13,784 nt of DNA from a bacterium. Lineage in GTDB: Bacteria > Zhuqueibacterota > QNDG01 > JAFGCO01. Within the stretch, counting starts at the first letter, position 1, and the number at the start of each line of letters is the position of its first letter. This document shows positions 6,553-13,784 of the stretch, piece by piece. The stretch spans positions 1 to 13,784 of the forward strand of contig JAFGCO010000015.1 in the NCBI GenBank assembly GCA_016932575.1, in the 5' to 3' direction. The position numbers were made by a program, and so were the translations under genes. The notes under the pieces are model-generated. The model was not told where the DNA came from. It did no database searches and was given only the letters and a program-made list of their open reading frames with translations.

Positions 6553-8624
6553 GTCTTTCTCCTATTGAACATAGCGCTTCGTTGAGGATCGGAGCCGTAG
6601 AATTTGTTTCTCCTGATGAAATAAAAGTTGGATTAGATCTTGAAGCGCCGGATGGTATAGCTGCTAACGCTGGTGTCCCAAGGGCGTTCCCGCGAATCAA
6701 CGGCTATGTACTAATTGCAACGGAGGCAGGCCACATTGTGGCTCAGGTGGAATGGATAGCTGTCGAGCGTTCACCTTTCCCAAAGCGCAAAGGGTTTGCT
6801 GATTATGGATTGGTCGATTTGCCATTTCCTTTACGTGAAATGAGGATCAATCCACTTGGTCTATTAAAGAAAGATGAAGAAGGATTCCAGTTTCAACGTG
6901 GGATCCATATATTTCCCAGTGTTGGCGAACCGGTATTAATTCCTACCGACGCACAGTTACGTGCTATTGTAAAGTCGGGGAAAAAAAGACGAGTCAAAAT
7001 CGGAACTAGTCCACTCGCCGCGAATGCCGATGTGTGTATTGATCCGGACCGTTTATTTGGGCGACACTTGGCTGTACTTGGAAACACCGGGAGCGGCAAA
7101 TCCTGTTCTGTTGCCGGTCTCATCCAATGGTCATTAAAAACTGCATCTACAGCCAACAGCAACCCCAACGCGCGATTTATTATCCTTGATCCTAATGGCG
7201 AGTACGCAAGGGTTTTCAAGGACAGCGGCCGTATTTTCCAAGTAGGGGACAAAGGACAACCTCTTGAGGTGCCTCTATGGTTCTGGAATAGTTCAGAATG
7301 GATTTCTTTCACTCAGGCTGCTGCGAGGGCACAGGTACCTCTATTAAAACGCGCTTTACGTTCTATGCGAAATGAGGAATTTGAATTTGAAACTGATCCA
7401 AAAATTGAAGCTAAACGCTTTATTGGTATCATTTTACAATCGACCATAGCTAGTAAAAACTCCGGAGAACCATACAAGCAATTCCCACATACCAAAAACT
7501 TTACGGAACGATTGATTGTCTGGAAAGAAAGCATAGATGACTATAACAACATCACCGACAATCTAGTAAAATTAAGTAGAAGGTTAGATAGTCTTATTTC
7601 CAAACACAAAAAAGCAGAGTCCAATGGATGGACTAACTACCCAGAATATACATCAGTTGAAATCGACAAGTTAATAAACGGACTCCGTAAATACTATAAA
7701 TTGCTAGGAGGAACCGAACAAGACCTTCTTCCAAAAAATGAGGATATCCCGGTTAAATTTACAGGTGATGTGTTTGTTAGTTTCTTATCACTATTGGCAC
7801 GAGAAACAGGAAATGAACAATATTTTGATTTTTTACTGGCGCGTATCCAGACCATGCTTGCGGATACCAGGATGAAAGAAATCATCGGTGATAATGTGGA
7901 TATTACCCTAGAACAATGGCTTGAAAGTTACATTGGTAAGGATAAAGCGGAAAATGGGTGCGTTACTGTCATAGACTTATCACTTGTACCCGCAGAGATC
8001 ATTCACATTATTACTTCCGTTATTGCCCGTATGACCTTTGAAGCTTTGCAGAGATACCGCAAGATTAATGAAAAATCGCTTCCAACTGTTCTCGTTATGG
8101 AGGAGGCTCATACCTTTATCAAGCGATACAAAGAAGACACAGAAAATCAGAATTCGGCATCAGTCTGCACCCAAATTTTTGAAAAAATTGCTCGCGAAGG
8201 CCGAAAGTTCGGATTGGGACTGGTTCTTTCTTCACAAAGACCCTCCGAACTCTCTCCAACTGTTCTATCCCAATGCAACAGTTTTCTCCTACATCGTATC
8301 AGTAATGATATAGATCAAGACCTTGTGCGTCGACTTGTTCCCGATAATCTGCGGGGCTTACTTCGTGAGTTGCCTTCTCTCCCTTCCCAACAAGCTATTC
8401 TGTTAGGCTGGGCAGCAGAATTACCTATAATGGTGCGCATGAATGATCTGGCCGAACATGAAAGGCCACATTCTGATGACCCGGATTTTTGGGATGTATG
8501 GACAGGAAAGAACGATAAAGGGGAGATTGTATCCAGAAAAATTGACTGGAAAGAAATAGCAGATGAGTGGCAAATGAAACACTTCTCAAAGACAGATGAA
8601 GAAAATACGGAGCTCCAATCATGA
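6549..8624 (+). CDS. HerA-type hexameric ATPase, partner of SIR2
   Basis: This 691-residue ATPase belongs to the HerA/FtsK superfamily (DUF87 type). After an N-terminal region that would form the HerA beta-barrel (about 1-150), Walker A is GNTGSGKS (178-185) with K184, and ILDPNGEYARVF follows about 30 residues later as in HerA proteins. A long helical insertion (about 230-470) comes next. Walker B is VLVMEEAH (E518, E519), followed by the LGLVLSSQRPSELSPTVLSQ segment with the sensor/arginine-finger region of ring ATPases. HerA proteins form hexamers that translocate DNA; in SIR2-HerA defence the ring binds the SIR2 protein and activates it. GGAGG at 6534-6538 precedes the ATG, which overlaps the sir2 stop codon. 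The end overlaps the next gene by 4 nt. The long insertion could be the surface that senses a phage product, but that is speculation. Confidence 0.9.
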   Translation: MSLSPIEHSASLRIGAVEFVSPDEIKVGLDLEAPDGIAANAGVPRAFPRINGYVLIATEAGHIVAQVEWIAVERSPFPKRKGFADYGLVDLPFPLREMRINPLGLLKKDEEGFQFQRGIHIFPSVGEPVLIPTDAQLRAIVKSGKKRRVKIGTSPLAANADVCIDPDRLFGRHLAVLGNTGSGKSCSVAGLIQWSLKTASTANSNPNARFIILDPNGEYARVFKDSGRIFQVGDKGQPLEVPLWFWNSSEWISFTQAAARAQVPLLKRALRSMRNEEFEFETDPKIEAKRFIGIILQSTIASKNSGEPYKQFPHTKNFTERLIVWKESIDDYNNITDNLVKLSRRLDSLISKHKKAESNGWTNYPEYTSVEIDKLINGLRKYYKLLGGTEQDLLPKNEDIPVKFTGDVFVSFLSLLARETGNEQYFDFLLARIQTMLADTRMKEIIGDNVDITLEQWLESYIGKDKAENGCVTVIDLSLVPAEIIHIITSVIARMTFEALQRYRKINEKSLPTVLVMEEAHTFIKRYKEDTENQNSASVCTQIFEKIAREGRKFGLGLVLSSQRPSELSPTVLSQCNSFLLHRISNDIDQDLVRRLVPDNLRGLLRELPSLPSQQAILLGWAAELPIMVRMNDLAEHERPHSDDPDFWDVWTGKNDKGEIVSRKIDWKEIADEWQMKHFSKTDEENTELQS

Positions 8625-10060
8625 CCACCCAACTCCTCCAAACCCTCATCACCAACGGCGAAAACTCCGGCGTCGAGTTTAAACGGGACGACATCCGGCC
8701 CGAGCAGCTGGCCAGGGAAGTTGTTGCCCTGGCCAACCTCAAAGGAGGCCACATCATTCTGGGAGTGGAAGATGACGGAACCATTGCGGGAATTACCCGG
8801 AAAAACTTAAGCGAATGGGTGGCCGATACAGTCTTCGGACGTTACATCCACCCCATGATTCTGCCCTATTACGAAGAAGTTCGAATGGAAAACGGTAAAC
8901 GTGTCGCAGTCATAACCATTGGGCAGGAAGTATCCAAACCCTATGTGGTACGGCATAACGACACAGAAACCGCCTATGTACGTATTGGTTCAGTTTCCCG
9001 CCCGGCAACACGGGAACAGCTCCTCATGCTGGGGGCTTCAAGCGGATTTGTTCACACTGAAATCATGCCGGTAAACCGGACAAACTTTGAATATTTAGAT
9101 AAAGCCAGACTGGAAAACTATCTGAGGGATATTTTGAATGATCCGGAAATCCCCTCTTCCAGGGAAGAATGGATTGTACGCCTCAAGGCTCTTGGGTTTA
9201 TGACCGACGGAGTATCAGAAGAAGCAGTCTGCACCATTGCCGGCATTGTACTCTTCGGCATCCGCCCCCGTCAGATCCTCAAACAATCGGGTATTCGTTT
9301 GGTTTTCTTTGATACCGAGGATAAACAATATCAGGCTCGTCTGGATAAAGTGCTGGATGCACCCATGGTCGGACGTTTTCAGGTCGGTAAAGGGGGAAAA
9401 TCCCTGATCGACCCCGGTCTGGTCGAGAAAGCCCTTGAACTCATGGAATCCTTTATTTCCAGGGAACCCGATAAAATTGACGAAAATCTGCGTCGGCCCA
9501 AACAGTGGCTGTATCCCATAGAGGCTGTCCGGGAACTGATGATCAACTCTCTTGTCCACCGGGACTGGTCCCGTTTTGTGGATGTGGAAATAACCGGTTA
9601 CAGTAACAGGCTGGAAATCATCAGCCCCGGTTCACTTCCCAATTCCATGACCATAGAAAAGATGTTGGCCGGGCAGCGTTCCGCCCGGAATAATTTGATT
9701 GTTGAAGTCATGCGGGATTACGGTTATGTGGATGCCCGGGGGATGGGTGTCAGAATGAAGGTTCTTCCAGCCTTAAAGATTGCCGGGAATGACCCGGATT
9801 TTAAAGCTACCGATGATTTCGTCAGTTTTGTCTTGCTGTTAAAAGGTAAGAATGGGTTTTTATCAGGTCAAGTTGACCCGTTAAATGACCTTTTAAACTT
9901 GATAAAGAGTCATCCCGAAGCCGATTATCAGACCCTGGCTCAATTGATGAAGGTCAGCGAGGCGACAGTAAAGCGATATATTCAAAAAATGAAACAACTG
10001 GAAAGAATAAAAAGAATTGGTTCTAAAAAGACCGGCCATTGGGAGGTTTTGGAACCATGA
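8621..10060 (+). CDS. AlbA_2/Schlafen-type DNA-binding protein with GHKL-like and wHTH domains
   Basis: This 479-residue protein begins with an AlbA_2 (Schlafen AAA_4-type) domain (about 14-130) showing GVEFKRD near E19 and the [13 protein letters not shown] loop. A middle region (about 290-390) matches the RecG-like/HATPase_c_4 domain typical of these proteins, with [15 protein letters not shown] (N309, H313 in the ATP-binding helix) and GRGMG-like [10 protein letters not shown]-terminal winged helix (about 415-475) contains [20 protein letters not shown]. The family is usually annotated as putative transcriptional regulators or DNA-binding proteins and recurs inside type I loci. The ATG has CGGAG eight bases upstream and overlaps the herA stop codon. 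Its codon use shifts sharply from that of herA, with many C- and G-ending codons in the first two thirds, suggesting a separate origin. It may regulate the operon, serve HsdR, or be a third part of the SIR2-HerA module. Confidence 0.82.
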   Translation: MTTQLLQTLITNGENSGVEFKRDDIRPEQLAREVVALANLKGGHIILGVEDDGTIAGITRKNLSEWVADTVFGRYIHPMILPYYEEVRMENGKRVAVITIGQEVSKPYVVRHNDTETAYVRIGSVSRPATREQLLMLGASSGFVHTEIMPVNRTNFEYLDKARLENYLRDILNDPEIPSSREEWIVRLKALGFMTDGVSEEAVCTIAGIVLFGIRPRQILKQSGIRLVFFDTEDKQYQARLDKVLDAPMVGRFQVGKGGKSLIDPGLVEKALELMESFISREPDKIDENLRRPKQWLYPIEAVRELMINSLVHRDWSRFVDVEITGYSNRLEIISPGSLPNSMTIEKMLAGQRSARNNLIVEVMRDYGYVDARGMGVRMKVLPALKIAGNDPDFKATDDFVSFVLLLKGKNGFLSGQVDPLNDLLNLIKSHPEADYQTLAQLMKVSEATVKRYIQKMKQLERIKRIGSKKTGHWEVLEP

Positions 10061-13000
10061 ACCATATAACAGAAAATATTTTAGAAGAAACATGTCTTTT
10101 CTGGCTCGAAGAACTCGGGTGGAATACCATATATGGTCCGGATATTGCCCCCGATACTCCGGTTGCTGAGCGTTCAAGTTATTCAGAAGTTATTCTGAAA
10201 GAAAGGCTCAGAACTTCCCTAACACAAATTAATCCAGATATTCCATCTGCCGGTATAGATGAAGCGGTTAAAAGATTAATGGTAGCTGATTCGCCGGACC
10301 TGATTGTGAACAACAGGAATTTTCATCGTTACTTAACCGATGGTATAGATGTGGAAATACCGTCAAAAGATGAATATGGCGGAACAAGACACCTTAAGGT
10401 TTGGCTGATAGATATTGAAACAATAGAAAATAATGACTGGCTGGCATTGAATCAGCTGACCGTCATTGAAAAGTCGGTTGCCGGACAGTCTGAAGTAAAC
10501 CGTCGTGCTGATGTAGTGCTTTATCTTAACGGTTTGCCTGTCGCAGTATTTGAATTAAAGAATCCGGGAGATGAAAACGCAACGATAAAGCACGCCTTTA
10601 ATCAGCTTCAAACCTACAAAAATGACATACCAACTCTTTTTAATACTAATGAATTATTAGTGATTTCTGACGGAATATTGGCAAAATCCGGAACGCTGAC
10701 AAGTGGTTGGGATCGTTATATGCCTTGGCGAACTGTTGCAGGTGAAGAGGTCGCACCCAAAGGAACTCCAGAGCTGGAAACACTGGTGCGTGGACTTTTT
10801 GAACGGTGTTATTTCCTTGATTACATTCTTAATTTTATTGTTTTTGAAGATGACGGATCAAAATTGATAAAAAAAGCTGCTGCTTATCATCAATTCTGGG
10901 CTGTGAACAAAGCATTAACCTGTACACTTTCAGCCTGTGGTATAGACGCTGATCCGACAAAGCTGATAGGTCGATTTCCGAAGGAGTCTGACCCATGGCA
11001 AGCAAAAGGTATAGCCGGCCGGTATGGTAAAGGAACGGATCATTTTAATGGTAAAAGAATAGGTGTGGTCTGGCACACCCAGGGAAGTGGAAAGAGTCTT
11101 TCCATGACATTCTTTTCAGGAAAGGTTGTTCGCCATCCTGATATGGGGAATCCAACACTGGTTATAATTACTGACCGAAATGATCTCGATGATCAGTTAT
11201 TCGGCACATTTACTAACTGTATGGATCTTCTTCGTCAGTCACCTGTACAAGCGGGAAACCGGTCTCATCTTAGAGATCTATTGAAAGTAGCTTCTGGCGG
11301 AATAGTTTTTACAACAATTCAGAAATTTATGCCCGATGAGAAGGGCGATGTTCATCCTCTCCTTTCAGAAAGAAATAATATCGTAGTGATTGCAGATGAA
11401 GCCCATCGTAGCCAATATGATTTTATTGATGGCTTTGCAAGACACCTGCATGACGCTTTACCGAATGCATCATTTATTGGTTTTACCGGAACTCCTATCG
11501 AAAGTGACGATAGAAGTACCCCGGCTGTTTTTGGTGATTATATAGACAAGTATGACATTTTACGCGCTGTAGAAGATGGTGCGACAGTTCCGATCTACTA
11601 TGAAAGCCGGCTTGCAAAAATTGAACTGAGTGAATCGGGATTTTCTGGTATTGACCCGGAATTTGAGCAAATTACCGAAGCCGAGGAAGAATCGGGAAAA
11701 CAAAGGCTCAAGACGAAATGGGCGGCTCTTGAAGCCATGGTCGGTGCTGACGACCGTATCAAACTTGTCGTCAGCGATCTGGCTACTCACTTTGAGAAGA
11801 GATTGGATACGATGGACGGAAAAGCAATGGTTGTTTGCATGAGCCGCCGTATCTGCGTTGATGTTTATAACGCACTCAAAGATATCCGGCCAGACTGGCA
11901 CAGCGATGATGAATCAGAAGGATTCATGAAAATCGTAATGTCTGGTTCCGCGTCCGACAATATCGACTGGCAGCCGCATATTCGCAATAAGGCTGGACGC
12001 GAGGATTTATCCAGGAGATTTAAAGATCCGGATAATAGTCTCAAATTAGTTATTGTCCGCGATATGTGGCTTACTGGTTTTGATTGTCCAAGCATGCATA
12101 CAATGTATATCGATAAACCTATGAACGGGCATAACCTGATGCAGGCAATTGCCCGAGTGAACCGTGTATTCAGAGACAAACCCGGTGGTCTTGTTGTTGA
12201 TTACATCGGCTTGGCGGATTCACTGAAACGAGCGCTTGCCAATTACACCGCCAGTGGTGGTAAAGGCTATGCCACTATCGATCAGGAACAGGCGGCGGCA
12301 GTCCTTATGGAAAAATACGAAGTAGTGCGTGATATGGTGTATGGCTTTGACTACCGTTCTGTAATTGAAGATATACCAGCCAAAAGAATATCTGGAATAA
12401 CCCAGGCAATGGAATTCATTCTTGGTCAGGATAATGGTAAAAAGCGGTATCTCCCAGCTGTTTCTGAATTAACTAAAGCATTTGCTTTGGCTGTCCCACA
12501 TGAAAAGGCGATACAGATTCGTGACGAAGTAGGTCTTTTTCAGGAAGTCAGAGCAGCACTTGTTAAGACTACCGGGGATGAACAGGGAAGAACTCCAGAT
12601 GAAATTGAATCAGCAATAAAACAATTGGTCTCAAAAGCCGTATCGTCAACAGAAGTGGTTGATATTTTTGAAGCAGCAGGAATGGATAAGCCGGACATCT
12701 CCATTTTATCCGATGAGTTTCTGGAAGATGTTAGAACTTTACCTCAAAAGAATCTGGCACTGGAACTCCTGAAGAAATTGATAAATGACGAGATTAAAAC
12801 ACGCTCTAAAAAAAATGTGATCCAGGCACGATCATTTGCGGAGATGCTGGAACAGGCTGTTAAAAAGTATCAGAATCGCGCGATAGAAGCTGCTGAAATC
12901 ATTCAGGAACTGATTGATTTGGCTAAAGAGATCAGAAAGGCAGGAGAAAAAGGTAACGAACTTGGATTAACAGAAGACGAACTGGCTTTTTATGATGCTC

Positions 13001-13254
13001 TGGCAGATAACGGCTCTGCAAAAGAATTGTTAGGAGACGAAAAACTTGTTCTTATAGCACAACTACTTGTTGAGAGGGTGAAGAAAAGTGTTTCCATCGA
13101 TTGGACTTTGAGAGAAAATGCAAGAGCTCAAATTCGCGTAATGGTAAAACGGATATTAAGAGAATATGGCTATCCGCCAGATCTGGAAAAAGCTGCTACA
13201 GAATTAGTAATTGAACAAGCAGAGGTCCTTTGTAAAGAATGGACTATTGATTAA
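10057..13254 (+). CDS. hsdR: Type I restriction enzyme HsdR: endonuclease and DNA translocase
   Basis: This subunit (1065 residues, normal length) translocates DNA with ATP and cuts unmethylated DNA when bound to HsdM-HsdS. The N-terminal nuclease domain has the PD-(D/E)xK signature: D152 in [11 protein letters not shown], then E166 and K168 in VFELKNP. The superfamily 2 helicase motor shows Walker A TQGSGKS (K346), DEAH at 447-450, motif III TGTP (477-480), and motif [10 protein letters not shown] (Q696, R700, R703). The C-terminal third is a long helical region for binding the methylase. I chose ATG 10057 over the in-frame TTG at 10039, because GGGAGG at 10041-10046 lies ten bases before the ATG and the ATGA overlap with the preceding stop codon matches most other junctions of the operon. 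All motifs are intact, so the system looks active. Confidence 0.95.
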   Translation: MNHITENILEETCLFWLEELGWNTIYGPDIAPDTPVAERSSYSEVILKERLRTSLTQINPDIPSAGIDEAVKRLMVADSPDLIVNNRNFHRYLTDGIDVEIPSKDEYGGTRHLKVWLIDIETIENNDWLALNQLTVIEKSVAGQSEVNRRADVVLYLNGLPVAVFELKNPGDENATIKHAFNQLQTYKNDIPTLFNTNELLVISDGILAKSGTLTSGWDRYMPWRTVAGEEVAPKGTPELETLVRGLFERCYFLDYILNFIVFEDDGSKLIKKAAAYHQFWAVNKALTCTLSACGIDADPTKLIGRFPKESDPWQAKGIAGRYGKGTDHFNGKRIGVVWHTQGSGKSLSMTFFSGKVVRHPDMGNPTLVIITDRNDLDDQLFGTFTNCMDLLRQSPVQAGNRSHLRDLLKVASGGIVFTTIQKFMPDEKGDVHPLLSERNNIVVIADEAHRSQYDFIDGFARHLHDALPNASFIGFTGTPIESDDRSTPAVFGDYIDKYDILRAVEDGATVPIYYESRLAKIELSESGFSGIDPEFEQITEAEEESGKQRLKTKWAALEAMVGADDRIKLVVSDLATHFEKRLDTMDGKAMVVCMSRRICVDVYNALKDIRPDWHSDDESEGFMKIVMSGSASDNIDWQPHIRNKAGREDLSRRFKDPDNSLKLVIVRDMWLTGFDCPSMHTMYIDKPMNGHNLMQAIARVNRVFRDKPGGLVVDYIGLADSLKRALANYTASGGKGYATIDQEQAAAVLMEKYEVVRDMVYGFDYRSVIEDIPAKRISGITQAMEFILGQDNGKKRYLPAVSELTKAFALAVPHEKAIQIRDEVGLFQEVRAALVKTTGDEQGRTPDEIESAIKQLVSKAVSSTEVVDIFEAAGMDKPDISILSDEFLEDVRTLPQKNLALELLKKLINDEIKTRSKKNVIQARSFAEMLEQAVKKYQNRAIEAAEIIQELIDLAKEIRKAGEKGNELGLTEDELAFYDALADNGSAKELLGDEKLVLIAQLLVERVKKSVSIDWTLRENARAQIRVMVKRILREYGYPPDLEKAATELVIEQAEVLCKEWTID

Positions 13255-13259
13255 GGAAC

Positions 13260-13286
13260 CGCCGCAGCACGTCCTGTGCTCCGGCG
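13260..13286 (+). terminator. Hairpin just after hsdR, probable operon terminator
   Basis: CGCCG-C-AGCAC pairs with GTGCT-C-CGGCG around a five-base loop: ten base pairs with a single C-C mismatch, starting five bases after the hsdR stop codon. A run of five T comes at 13298-13302, eleven bases after the stem, which is late for a classical intrinsic terminator. It is still the best candidate for ending or stabilising the operon transcript. Confidence 0.5.
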
Positions 13287-13305
13287 AGTGCGGGAGATTT
13301 TTCTC

Positions 13306-13390
13306 GGAGCTTGCGCTCTGGCCATGGCATAACAATGAAAATGAGGTTACGCCTTCGGCTCCACCCAATTTTCCTCTGGTCGCAAGCTCC
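13306..13390. repeat. Large nested inverted repeat of unknown type
   Basis: Outer arms GGAGCTTGCG (13306-13315) and CGCAAGCTCC (13381-13390) are a perfect 10-bp inverted repeat. Inside lie GGCATAAC and GTTACGCC (13327-13334 with 13347-13354, one mismatch), the palindrome GCCATGGC, and a GCC-TTC-GGC mini-hairpin. The TAAC/GTTA ends of the inner pair recall integron attC core sites or mobile palindromic repeats, but no cassette or integrase is present. Its identity is open. Confidence 0.5.
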
Positions 13391-13560
13391 TGACGGCAAC
13401 TTTTCATATTTCTGACACGTTGGGTGAGGTTTATGCCGGCGATATTAATGGGGTGACTAAAGATATAGCTGAAGGATACAGCCGTAAGGATGATTTTTTT
13501 GATGAGCGCCTATCGGACAGTGAGGACAGGGCTTCCGGGGGATTTACTATCCCTTGTTGA
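13345..13560 (+). pseudogene. Open frame without start, possible remnant of a lost gene
   Basis: Seventy-one codons are open between TGA at 13342-13344 and TGA at 13558-13560, with no ATG and no ribosome binding site. The first part runs through the palindromic repeat and is unlikely to be protein. The second part, from about 13411, has protein-like composition with many acidic residues. No family is recognised. It could equally be chance. Confidence 0.2.
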
Positions 13561-13665
13561 AAGGCTTTCTTGCACACAGGATTGATAAAAAAGTAATGAA
13601 TCTTATTCCGGACCTTATCCTGATTTTTTTTCATAGGGCTAAAGAAGAACAGAAAAAGAATATAC

Positions 13666-13695
13666 TTGACTATAATAGTCGTAATATCCCATATT
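13666..13695 (+). promoter_or_regulatory. Palindromic operator and promoter candidate for the metal ATPase
   Basis: A perfect 13-bp palindrome GACTAT-A-ATAGTC (13668-13680) overlaps a TTGACT -35-like box (13666-13671). A weak -10 (CATATT, 13690-13695) sits 18 bp later. Metal exporters are usually controlled by a metal-sensing repressor or activator at such sites, so this is a plausible operator. It does not match the CopY box or the CsoR or CueR sites I know. An alternative -10 (TATAAT, 13671-13676) lies within the palindrome but lacks a good -35. Confidence 0.4.
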
Positions 13696-13701
13696 TGTAC
13701 T

Positions 13702-13784
13702 ATGGCTAGAACAAGCATAGAGATACAGGGTATGAGCTGCGCATCCTGTGCGGCTCGGATAGAGCGGGCCTTGATTAAACTTCC
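13702..13784 (+). CDS. Heavy-metal (copper-type) P-type ATPase, N-terminal start only
   Basis: The first 27 residues read MARTSIEIQGMSCASCAARI and on. The GMSCASC segment (residues 10-16) is the MxCxxC metal-binding motif of a heavy-metal-associated domain, placed at the very N-terminus as in CopA-like copper exporters of the inner membrane. The gene runs off the window, so the membrane and ATPase domains are not seen. A stand-alone metallochaperone or a MerA-type reductase with the same domain cannot be ruled out. No Shine-Dalgarno sequence precedes the ATG. With the promoter suggested upstream, transcription would begin at or next to the ATG, so a leaderless message is possible. It is unrelated to the defence operon. 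Confidence 0.75.
   Translation, partial: MARTSIEIQGMSCASCAARIERALIKL

Larger units (their letters stand above)
13255..13701. other. Non-coding stretch with nested palindromes and a decayed reading frame
   Basis: No intact gene is supported here. The left part holds a strong hairpin (13260-13286) and a large nested inverted repeat (13306-13390). From 13345 to the TGA at 13558-13560, 71 codons are open on the plus strand without an ATG. The second half reads like protein (DTLGEVYAGDINGVTKDI, ending SGGFTIPC) but was not recognised, so it may be the tail of a lost gene. From 13561 on, the sequence is AT-rich with an eight-T run (13624-13631) and leads into the promoter region of the ATPase gene. 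Confidence 0.5.

Noticed and set aside
8315-8784. Two minus-strand frames (145 and 119 aa) across the herA/AlbA_2 junction
   Set aside because: They are antisense shadows of two well-supported genes; the GC-rich codon use there opens the opposite frames.
10039-10056. TTG start adding six residues to HsdR
   Set aside because: It would place the GGGAGG ribosome binding site inside the gene; ATG 10057 has ideal spacing and the ATGA overlap seen at other junctions of the operon.
13306-13390. Integron attC site
   Set aside because: Only the TAAC/GTTA ends recall attC; the core consensus is broken, and there is no integrase or gene cassette nearby, so it is kept as an unknown palindromic repeat.
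13624-13631. Run of eight T as an intrinsic terminator before the ATPase gene
   Set aside because: Only a three-pair stem (GGA/TCC) precedes it, too weak to call.
13431-13718. Minus-strand frame of 95 aa before the ATPase gene
   Set aside because: It lies opposite the decayed plus-strand frame, has a Phe/Lys-rich low-complexity start and no good ribosome binding site.

Overview
The window is a bacterial chromosomal fragment of moderate GC content. It is dominated by one long plus-strand operon of about 12.5 kb (roughly 737-13254) that looks like an antiphage defence island. The edges carry ordinary genes: the 3' end of an iron-containing alcohol dehydrogenase on the left, and the first 27 codons of a heavy-metal (copper-type) P-type ATPase on the right. 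Together these suggest an anaerobic or facultative fermenting bacterium. The phylum cannot be fixed from the sequence. A spirochaete (Treponema-like) or a clostridial relative would be my guess, held loosely. No tRNA, rRNA, transposase, integrase or CRISPR array is visible.

Layout: (1) 2-451, alcohol dehydrogenase 3' end. (2) 452-793, a non-coding stretch with several inverted repeats, ending in a good sigma70-type promoter. A perfect 7-bp inverted repeat brackets its -10 box and is a likely operator for the next gene. (3) 794-13254, a single-direction operon: a small XRE-type repressor; hsdM (type I methylase); an ORF6N DNA-binding protein with a phospholipase-D-like half site; a 78-residue protein of unknown function; a 38-codon relic that duplicates the 3' end of hsdM; hsdS (two target-recognition domains); a SIR2-like NADase-type protein; a HerA-type ATPase; an AlbA_2/Schlafen-type DNA-binding protein; and hsdR (type I restriction/translocation subunit). 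Every junction overlaps by 1-11 nt, so the genes are probably translationally coupled. (4) 13255-13701, a non-coding stretch with a strong hairpin just after hsdR and a large nested palindrome. (5) 13702-end, the ATPase start, preceded by a 13-bp perfect palindrome.

How it may work together: HsdM, HsdS and HsdR form a complete type I restriction-modification system. Between hsdS and hsdR sits a two-gene SIR2-HerA module, a known antiphage system in which the SIR2 subunit depletes NAD and HerA is its ring ATPase partner. The embedding is reminiscent of the PrrC anticodon nuclease inside a type I locus, where a suicidal back-up is carried within the restriction operon. I infer, but cannot prove, that the SIR2-HerA pair is a second-line response wired to the restriction system. 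The most unusual signal is the duplicated hsdM tail. Two diverged copies (about 85 percent identical by hand count over 95 bp, no gaps) sit before the ORF6N gene and before hsdS, each giving the next gene the same ribosome binding site and the same start-stop overlap. This marks how the ORF6N cassette entered the operon and suggests that it could be lost again by recombination.
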